Source: CAZOZZ01 sp965247425 (GTDB lineage: Bacteria; Acidobacteriota; Terriglobia; 20CM-2-55-15). From it: DNA of 64,000 nucleotides. The stretch covers positions 62,001-126,000 of the forward strand of contig OZ252023.1 in the NCBI GenBank assembly GCA_965247425.1, given 5' to 3'. Both the position numbers and the translations under genes were made by a program. Positions 58,191-64,000 of the stretch are shown piece by piece (the first letter of the stretch is position 1; each line of letters begins with the position of its first letter). The notes under the pieces are model-generated. The model ran no database searches and was not told the origin of the DNA. It saw nothing but the letters and a program-made list of their open reading frames with translations.

Positions 58191-58463
58191 CTAGTGGTCC
58201 CCGCCAGAAATAACGTTACTATCTCCGAAGGAGGTTGCGAGCGGACTGATGGGTGAGAGCCACCGTGTGGTGTGTGTGATTTTCAACGTGTTGAGCGTTC
58301 ATGAGGGGCAACCTCCATCGGCCCTACGGGTTCGGGCGGAACGGCACCGTCTTTGGAGTCGCTCCTCCTCACAATGAAGAGCATTGCCTCGTCGTCGCTC
58401 CCCCAAATCCGGTACCGTTGCACTCCGAAATCTAGTAACGCTATCTCTGGCGGGGACCACTAG
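58191..58463 (+). mobile_element. MITE-like element, family 2, copy 1
   Basis: 273 bp from CTAG to CTAG with terminal inverted repeats beginning CTAGTGGTCCCCGCCAGA. A second copy in the same orientation lies at 62,450-62,731. Non-coding. The TA within CTAG could be the duplicated target, as for IS630/Tc1-type elements. Located between CHAT operon set 3 and the PDZ protein gene. Confidence 0.85.
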
Positions 58464-58621
58464 AGTGATCTGGCTTCAGTCCGGGGGCCGGCTGCGGGAG
58501 TTGCTCCCGACGGTTTGGATGCCCCGATTCGCCGCTGACGATCGCGCGATTACAATTCCTTACATCGTGCGTCTAACCTTGCTTGGTTCTGGGAAAACCG
58601 ATCTATAAGAGGAGAAGTGAG

Positions 58622-59365
58622 ATGAAACGAATCCTTGTTGTGGTTCCCCTTGTGTTAGTGGTGTTTGTCGCGGCTGCCCAGGCTCAGGTCCGGAATACGA
58701 GCCGGAGCACGAGCTGGATAGGCGTGTCGATCAGTGATGGAGCTGAACGCGGCGTGAACGTTGGGGTGGTGGAGGACGATTCGCCTGCCGCCGATGCCGG
58801 CCTTGAGGTGGGAGACACCATCACAGAATTCAACGGTATCCCGGTGATCGGTGTGGTCCAGTTTACCCGCATGGTACGCGAAACGCCGGTGGGCCGTGCC
58901 CTCGACGTCAAAGTGGATCGGAATGGATCCGAGCAGACGCTGCGATTGGTAACAGATGAACGGCCCCGCAATACCGGAAATTTTAGTTTTGTGATACCGG
59001 ACGATCTCCCAGATCTATCTGACTTGGGCGATCGCATCCGGGGCGCGATTCCGAGGATCGAGATCATCAGTTCGGTGGGCCGCCTCGGGATCCGGGCCAA
59101 CAGTTTGACCGATCAGCTTCGTGAGTACTTCGGAGTGGATTCGGATCTGGGCGTCCTGGTTTCATCGGTCACGCCTGATTCAGCGGCCGCCGAAGCCGGT
59201 CTGAAGGCCGGGGATGTCATCATCGAATTCGACGGCCGTCGGGTCGATTCCCCGAACGATCTGAGGCGGCGAGTGGCCAGAGGGCAGGATTCCGTGACCG
59301 TGAAAATCGTCCGGGATCGCGCGGAACAGGAATTGACGGATGCCGTCGAGTCCAGTCGTAGATAA
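58622..59365 (+). CDS. Exported protein with two PDZ domains
   Basis: A 247-residue protein. Signal peptide (ILVVVPLVLVVFVAAAQAQ). PDZ 1 (about 30-118) has GVNVGVVEDDSPAADAGLEVGDTITEFNG (pieces) and PDZ 2 (about 148-240) has GVLVSSVTPDSAAAEAGLKAGDVIIEFDGRRV (pieces). No protease domain. Its PDZ domains resemble those of HtrA proteases, so it may bind C-termini of envelope proteins or act as a scaffold in the periplasm. ATG 58,622 has GAGGAG eight bases upstream. Its upstream region includes MITE family 2 copy 1. Confidence 0.85.
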   Translation: MKRILVVVPLVLVVFVAAAQAQVRNTSRSTSWIGVSISDGAERGVNVGVVEDDSPAADAGLEVGDTITEFNGIPVIGVVQFTRMVRETPVGRALDVKVDRNGSEQTLRLVTDERPRNTGNFSFVIPDDLPDLSDLGDRIRGAIPRIEIISSVGRLGIRANSLTDQLREYFGVDSDLGVLVSSVTPDSAAAEAGLKAGDVIIEFDGRRVDSPNDLRRRVARGQDSVTVKIVRDRAEQELTDAVESSRR

Positions 59366-59481
59366 GAGGGATCGGGCGGGCGCAGTCCCGCCCGGAGCGC
59401 GGGCGTTTAGAGATTGTGCCAGCCCCGGGGCCTCGACATTCTCATCGCGGTAATCTCGGTGAACGCGTGTAACCTGTGTGA

Positions 59482-60393
59482 ATGGATCGAGGCGGGGAAC
59501 GAACGGCGGTGCTCTGGGTGGCGGCCGGAGCTGCGTTGTGGGGCACCGATACCGTCTTCCGGGCACCGCTCGCTCAAGCTCTTACCCCGATCCATATCGT
59601 CCTCTACGAACACCTGATCCTGGCCGTGATCGTTCTGCCGATTCTGATCCACCGTCGGCGCTCACTGGCAGACATCTCGCCGTCTGGCTGGCTGGCGATT
59701 CTGGGAATCTCCTGGATCGGTTCCGCCGCGGCCACCGTCGCGTTCACTTACGCGATCCAATCGGGAAATCCGACCACCGCGGTCCTGCTTCAGAAACTCC
59801 AACCGTTGTTTGCGATCATCCTGGCGCGAAGTCTTCTCAATGAACGTTGGGCGCCCCGGTTCCCTTTGATCGCTCTTGCCGCGATCGCCGGCGCCTACCT
59901 GATTTCCTTCGGTGGCGGGAATTTGCTGGAGCCGTTCGCCGCAGTCGCACCGTGGCCTGCAGCCCTGGCGATGCTGGCGGCGCTCGGCTGGGGCAGTTCG
60001 ACGGTGCTCGGACGGTGGATGGCCCCAAAAATTCCATTCGACCTGCTGACCAGCTTGCGGGTCCTCCTTGCGGTTCCATTGCTGGTCTTGCTGGGGCTTT
60101 CCCAGCCTCTGGTACTGCCGGGCCGCGAACACTTCCTCCCTCTCACGTTCATGGCCGTGGTGCCGGGCTTTGCGGGCCTGATGTTCTACTACCGAGGCTT
60201 GAGCCGGACCCCTGCGGTTACTGCGACTATAGCGGAGTTGGCTTTCCCCGCCACGGCCGCCCTCCTGAACTGGATCTTTCTTGGTGCCGAAAGTACATTG
60301 ATGCAAGCCGCGGGATTTTTCGTCGTGTGGTCCGCGATCGTTTTTCTCCGTGGCCAGCGAGTCTCTGCTTCACCGAAAGCGCCACGCCCCTGA
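59482..60393 (+). CDS. EamA/DMT-family transporter
   Basis: A 303-residue inner-membrane protein with ten predicted membrane helices in two EamA repeats (for example GWLAILGISWIGSAAATVAFTYA, LMFYYRGLSRTPAVTATIAELAFP, pieces). DMT-superfamily exporters of this kind move amino acids or metabolites; the substrate is not known. ATG 59,482 has no strong Shine-Dalgarno. The region before it (59,370-59,480) has a short intergenic repeat-like stretch (GTAATCTCGGTGAACGCGTG). MITE family 1 copy 2 starts seven bases after its stop. Confidence 0.85.
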   Translation: MDRGGERTAVLWVAAGAALWGTDTVFRAPLAQALTPIHIVLYEHLILAVIVLPILIHRRRSLADISPSGWLAILGISWIGSAAATVAFTYAIQSGNPTTAVLLQKLQPLFAIILARSLLNERWAPRFPLIALAAIAGAYLISFGGGNLLEPFAAVAPWPAALAMLAALGWGSSTVLGRWMAPKIPFDLLTSLRVLLAVPLLVLLGLSQPLVLPGREHFLPLTFMAVVPGFAGLMFYYRGLSRTPAVTATIAELAFPATAALLNWIFLGAESTLMQAAGFFVVWSAIVFLRGQRVSASPKAPRP

Positions 60394-60399
60394 TCCTGA

Positions 60400-60663
60400 G
60401 CAGCCCGTGGTGGAAGTCTGTAGGGTCGCGTTACGAGCGCCATGGGGCCAGATGCAAGGCGCCACGACGACGTCGATGCTCTTCATCGTGCTTCTCTCCC
60501 CAGCTGGCCCCATGCCGTCGTAACCCGAAGGGCGCAGGGGTCTTCGGGCCACAGGCTTTGTCATTCGTCGGTCACGATGACAAAGCATCGTTCCGCTCCT
60601 CATTTCGCGCCTGTGACCCGAATACCCCTGCGCGCGACCCTACAGACTTCCACCACGGGCTGC
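60400..60663 (-). mobile_element. MITE-like element, family 1, copy 2
   Basis: 264 bp, inverted relative to the copy at 30,580. Terminal inverted repeats begin GCAGCCCGTGG and include GTGGAAGTCTGTAGGGTCGC. Interior similar to copy 1 with small indels. It ends 12 bases before the start of the UbiD-type gene, so it forms that gene's upstream region. Confidence 0.85.
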
Positions 60664-60675
60664 CAGCGTTGTAAA

Positions 60676-62430
60676 ATGCCTACGCACATGACTTTCGACA
60701 GCCTTCAGGAGTTCGTCTCTTTCCTCGAGCAAAAGGGACAGCTACGCAGAATCTCAACCGAGGTCGACCCCGTTCTCGAAGCGCCGGAAATCGCGCAGCG
60801 AGTCCTGCGGGAGGGTGGGCCGGCACTTTTGTTCGAGCACCCCAAAGGCGCCACGTTTCCGCTCCTGATGAATCTGTTCGGGACGATGGAACGGGTCGAG
60901 GCCGCTCTGGGGCGCGATCCGGCCGAGATCAGCGGGGAGTTACTTCAGACGATACGCCGTGTGAACCCACCTTCACTCCGGGGCCTCTGGGAATCGCGTC
61001 AGACCCTCAAGAAGGCGCTGCTCATGCAACCGCGGACGACCTCGGCCGCGACCAGCCAGCAAGTGGTCGAAGAACCCGATCTCACCCGATTGCCGGTCGT
61101 TCAGTGCTGGCCCGAAGATGCCGGACGGTTTATTACATTCGGGATGGTGATCACGCGGGACCCTCAAACGAAGCGCCGAAACTTCGGGCTCTATCGGCTC
61201 CAGGTTTACGATGGCGCGACCACCGGCATGCACTGGCAGAGCATGAAGGGCGGGCGGGGTCACTACTGGGCCGCCGAACAAGCCGGAACGGACCTGGAAG
61301 TTGCCGTCGTCATCGGGTGCAGCCCGATCCTCATGCTGGCGTCCATACTGCCTCTGCCCGAAGACGTTGACGAAGTGGCTTTTGCCGGCTTCCTGCGCGG
61401 AAGGGGAGTGAAGATGGTGCAGGCGACGTCGATCGACATGCTCGTACCGGCGGATGCGGAATTTGTTCTCGAAGGTGTCGTCAGAGTGGGCGAAAGACGT
61501 CTGGAGGGCCCTTTCGGCGATCACTTCGGTCACTATTCTGAAGCGGCGGACTTTCCCGTGTTCCGGATTCGGAAAGTGACCCGGCGCCGGAATCCTATCT
61601 ATGTCGCCACGGTTGTCGGCAAGCCGCCTCAGGAGGACAAGTTTATTGGGATCGCCGCGGGAAAGATGATCGGGCCGCTCATCCAGGTCATCAATCCCAA
61701 CATCGTGGACATGTGTGCCTATGTCGGGGCCGGTTTCCACAACCTGCTGGTCGTGGCGCTTCATCGGCGTCACCCGCAGGAAGCGCTCAAGACCGCGATG
61801 TCGCTGCTCGGAACCGGCCAACTTGCCCTGACGAAGGTTCTGGTTCTGGTTCCACCGGATCAGGATCCGTCTCGATTCGAACCGGTTCTCGCGCAGATCT
61901 GGCACCGTTGTCATCTGGAGGACAACCTCGTGCTCGTGCCGGTCGCCCCGCTCGACACGCTGGACTTCACGTCTTTCAAGATGCACGTGGGCAGCAAGCT
62001 GATCATCGATGCCTCCGGGGATGTCGTCGACGAGGCCCCGCCCCGACTTCGTGACGATCCCTCCCGCTTCGATCCCCTCGTCGTCCGCTGGAAACTCCTG
62101 GATGGCGGTTTCCTGGTCGTGGTTGTCGATCGGGATGCCCGGACCGTACTGGCCCGATTGATCGAAGCTTCTCTCGGAGTCCGTTTCATCGTCGCCGTAA
62201 GCTCCGATGTGGATCTGGACGATGAGGAGAATGTGCAGTGGGGAATCTTTACCCGTTTCGACCCGGCCCGCGATATGCTTTTTGAAAACCAGAAATTCGT
62301 TGGCGCTCGCCCCGTGTATGGGGGAACCGTCGGGATCGATGCCACCTGGAAACAGGGATATCCCAAACCGCTGGAGACCGATGACGCGACCCGCCACCTC
62401 GTCGACCGCCGATGGAGCGAATACTTCTGA
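60676..62430 (+). CDS. ubiD: UbiD-family prenylated-FMN-dependent decarboxylase
   Basis: A 584-residue enzyme of the UbiD family. N-terminal FDSLQEFVSFLEQKGQLRRISTEVDP, then ITRDPQTKRRNFGLYRLQVYD, GMHWQSMKGGRGHYW, EGPFGDHFGHYSEAADFP (pieces) and a C-terminal WKQGYPKPLETD. Length and motifs fit the ~600-residue members linked to quinone (ubiquinone or menaquinone) synthesis; the true substrate may be another aromatic acid. No ubiX or quinone genes lie in the window. ATG 60,676 has no Shine-Dalgarno and lies 12 bases after a MITE end; ATG 60,688 is an alternative. Confidence 0.88.
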   Translation: MPTHMTFDSLQEFVSFLEQKGQLRRISTEVDPVLEAPEIAQRVLREGGPALLFEHPKGATFPLLMNLFGTMERVEAALGRDPAEISGELLQTIRRVNPPSLRGLWESRQTLKKALLMQPRTTSAATSQQVVEEPDLTRLPVVQCWPEDAGRFITFGMVITRDPQTKRRNFGLYRLQVYDGATTGMHWQSMKGGRGHYWAAEQAGTDLEVAVVIGCSPILMLASILPLPEDVDEVAFAGFLRGRGVKMVQATSIDMLVPADAEFVLEGVVRVGERRLEGPFGDHFGHYSEAADFPVFRIRKVTRRRNPIYVATVVGKPPQEDKFIGIAAGKMIGPLIQVINPNIVDMCAYVGAGFHNLLVVALHRRHPQEALKTAMSLLGTGQLALTKVLVLVPPDQDPSRFEPVLAQIWHRCHLEDNLVLVPVAPLDTLDFTSFKMHVGSKLIIDASGDVVDEAPPRLRDDPSRFDPLVVRWKLLDGGFLVVVVDRDARTVLARLIEASLGVRFIVAVSSDVDLDDEENVQWGIFTRFDPARDMLFENQKFVGARPVYGGTVGIDATWKQGYPKPLETDDATRHLVDRRWSEYF

Positions 62431-62449
62431 TTCGGGGACGGATGCATAG

Positions 62450-62731
62450 CTAGTGGTCCCCGCCAGAAATAACGCTACTAACGTTACTATCTCCGAAGGA
62501 GGTTGCGAGCGGACTGATGGGTGAGAGTGACCGTGTGGTGTGTGTGATTTTCAACGTGTTGAGCGTTCATGAGGGGCAACCTCCATCGGCCCTACGGGTT
62601 CGGGCGGAACGGCACCGTCTTTGGAGTCGCTCCTCCTCACAATGAAGAGCATTGCCTCGTCGTCGCTCCCCCAAATCCGGTACCGTTGCACTCCGAAATC
62701 TAGTACCGCTATATCTGGCGGGGACCACTAG
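62450..62731 (+). mobile_element. MITE-like element, family 2, copy 2
   Basis: 282 bp from CTAG to CTAG, same orientation as copy 1 (58,191). The left end has a 9-base extra stretch (GCTACTAAC) relative to copy 1; otherwise nearly identical. It lies between ubiD and the ECF sigma gene. Confidence 0.85.
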
Positions 62732-62852
62732 CGTCAATATAAATGACAAAATGAATAACTTAGCGGAGTTTTTCCTCCGTCCCCGAATTAGAAGCGAATC
62801 TTGCCAACCGGATGGTGCGCATGGTGTCTATAACATCGAAAAGGGACAATGA

Positions 62853-63473
62853 ATGGCGTCGGTCGAAGAGACACAACTAGTTGAGAAGGCACAGGGGGGG
62901 GACGTGGATGCGTTCTGTTCTCTGGTAGCCCTTCACCAGCGGTCGATGTATCTGCTGGCGCTGAAGTACAGCGGCAATCACCATGATGCCGAAGATCTGG
63001 CGCAGGAAGTGTTTTTGAACGCGCACCGGGCGATCGGTCGGTTCCAGGGGAAGAGTGCGATCAAGACCTGGCTTTCACGAATCATGGTGAACGCGTTCCT
63101 GAACCACCGGCGGAAGAATGATCCGCTGGCAGCGAACAGGCGGTCCGAGAGCGACCCGGAATCCAGCACCCCGATGGCCGGATACCGGAACAACGAGAGT
63201 TCGGCCCGAACGACGGAGAACCGCCTCCTGGTTCAGGAAGTCATTCGGTTTCTGGACTCCGTTCCATCGAGGCAACGTTTGATGTTCCTGATGAAACACC
63301 AGCAGGGCCTGACGTGCGAGGAGATTGGACACGCGATGGAAACGTCGGTCGGGACCGTGAAGAAGACCCTGTTCCGTGTGGTGGCGAAGATTCGAGAAGA
63401 ATTTGTCACTGCGCCGAACAAACTGAAGGAAGAACAGCCATGCATCGTTGCGAAAGCTTCAGAACAAGCGTAA
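62853..63473 (+). CDS. ECF sigma factor (RpoE-like)
   Basis: A 206-residue group 4 sigma factor. Region 2: AFCSLVALHQRSMYLLALKYSGNHHDAEDLAQEVFLNAHRAIGRFQGKSAIKTWLSRIMVNAFLNHRR (pieces). Region 4: SVPSRQRLMFLMKHQQGLTCEEIGHAMETSVGTVKKTLFRVVAKIRE (pieces), a helix-turn-helix that reads the -35 box. ATG 62,853 has AAAGGGA upstream; another ATG lies just before it in a different frame. The gene overlaps the following anti-sigma gene by 34 bases, the usual ECF/anti-sigma pair. Signal unknown, probably envelope stress. Confidence 0.92.
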   Translation: MASVEETQLVEKAQGGDVDAFCSLVALHQRSMYLLALKYSGNHHDAEDLAQEVFLNAHRAIGRFQGKSAIKTWLSRIMVNAFLNHRRKNDPLAANRRSESDPESSTPMAGYRNNESSARTTENRLLVQEVIRFLDSVPSRQRLMFLMKHQQGLTCEEIGHAMETSVGTVKKTLFRVVAKIREEFVTAPNKLKEEQPCIVAKASEQA

Positions 63474-64000
63474 TCGAACCGATTCTCGACGGCGGGGAAC
63501 TGACTGACGCCCAGAGGCACGAGCTGTCTTCATGTATGGCGTGTACGGAGTTCTACAGGGAGTCCGTCGAGGCGATCGGCGCTCTGTCTGTGGCCTTCGA
63601 TGAGCCCGACGATGAATTCTTCGGCGGTTTCAACGATCGACTCCGTCGGAATATTATTAACGACCGTGTCGCCGCTCGGCCCGAGACCGGTCCCGAAGGT
63701 GGCTTCTGGGCGTCGATTCTGCGGCCGCTCATTCCCGCTGCGAGCCTGATGTTGGTTGTCTTTGCGGTCTTCACTGCAATCCAGCCCGCCGATGACTCCC
63801 TGCCCGAGTGGTTGGACCAGCAATTGATCACCGAGTCGATTCTCGATCTGGATCCGGTCACTATCGATTTTATGGAGCAGTCGGAGCTGTTCCTCCGGAC
63901 CTTTTCGAAGCTTTCGGTTGATGACGTGGAAGATCTGGCCGAATCGCAGCAGGTGTCACAGGCACAGATTCCGAATCTGGCGCTGCGACGTGAAGCGGCG
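63440..64000 (+). CDS. Anti-sigma factor with zinc-binding N-terminus, cut by window edge
   Basis: At least 187 residues, open to the last base. ATG 63,440 has AAGGA seven bases upstream and overlaps the sigma gene. The N-terminal HELSSCMACTEFY holds the His-x3-Cys-x2-Cys zinc motif of ZAS-type anti-sigma factors. One membrane helix (PLIPAASLMLVVFAVFTAI, about residues 96-114) follows, then an acidic periplasmic part. It would hold the upstream ECF sigma factor at the membrane until a signal releases it. The C-terminus is outside the window. Confidence 0.8.
   Translation, partial: MHRCESFRTSVIEPILDGGELTDAQRHELSSCMACTEFYRESVEAIGALSVAFDEPDDEFFGGFNDRLRRNIINDRVAARPETGPEGGFWASILRPLIPAASLMLVVFAVFTAIQPADDSLPEWLDQQLITESILDLDPVTIDFMEQSELFLRTFSKLSVDDVEDLAESQQVSQAQIPNLALRREAA

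Noticed and set aside
60973..62397. 474-codon open frame opposite ubiD
   Set aside because: Antisense shadow of the UbiD-family gene.

Overview
The window is high-GC bacterial DNA. The chromosomal gene content (hrcA-grpE-dnaJ-prmA-rsmE, carAB, HtrA-type protease, TPR-CHAT proteins, secreted subtilases with two-component genes, many short intergenic repeats) suggests a free-living, deep-branching, Gram-negative-like lineage. Acidobacteriota is my best guess, but no ribosomal RNA is present and this is inference only.

Positions 1 to about 22,500 look like one integrated element (phage- or plasmid-derived) ending next to the 3' end of the tmRNA gene ssrA. It carries an IS91-type insertion with its companion tyrosine recombinase (1-2050), a two-gene regulatory unit on the minus strand (2061-3118), an AT-rich stretch with eleven copies of a 9-base iteron (3417-3758), an element-encoded sigma-like factor (5184-5771), and a long plus-strand DNA-metabolism operon (5860 to about 14,640). 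The operon encodes a Cas4/RecB-like nuclease, a RecA-like ATPase carrying a frameshift, a DUF669 protein, an ERCC4 nuclease, a RecD-like helicase, a circularly permuted C5 DNA methyltransferase with a second ORF inside it, and a primase-like protein. The primase gene is broken by a local inversion and adjoins an IS1380 copy, which itself splits a minus-strand gene. On the minus strand lie a LexA-like repressor and a serine-recombinase operon (19,122-21,927). Four copies of one 33-base promoter-like motif sit in front of, or at the end of, the element's transcription units, so the element may use its own sigma factor.

From ssrA onward the sequence is chromosomal. It holds a coiled-coil/GAF protein, an aminotransferase, an HtrA protease, a lipoyl/octanoyl transferase, hrcA-grpE-(MITE)-dnaJ-(IS1380)-prmA-rsmE without dnaK, an outer-membrane-like protein, lepB and carAB.

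Positions 41,357-57,858 hold the most unusual content: two paralogous five-gene minus-strand operons, each encoding a TPR-CHAT (caspase-like) protein, a small beta-rich protein, a secreted subtilase, a soluble GAF histidine kinase and a NarL-type response regulator. A third partial set has only the small protein and the regulator. Both subtilases carry an array of strictly 17-residue repeats (core DQS-V/T-MSLFW) inserted between the catalytic Asp and His. IS1380 copy 3 sits just upstream of one operon.

The right end holds a double-PDZ protein, a DMT-family exporter, a UbiD-family decarboxylase and an ECF sigma/anti-sigma pair running off the window. Two MITE-like families (two copies each) and three 1738-bp IS1380 copies with 4-bp CTAG/CTAC duplications are scattered through the window.
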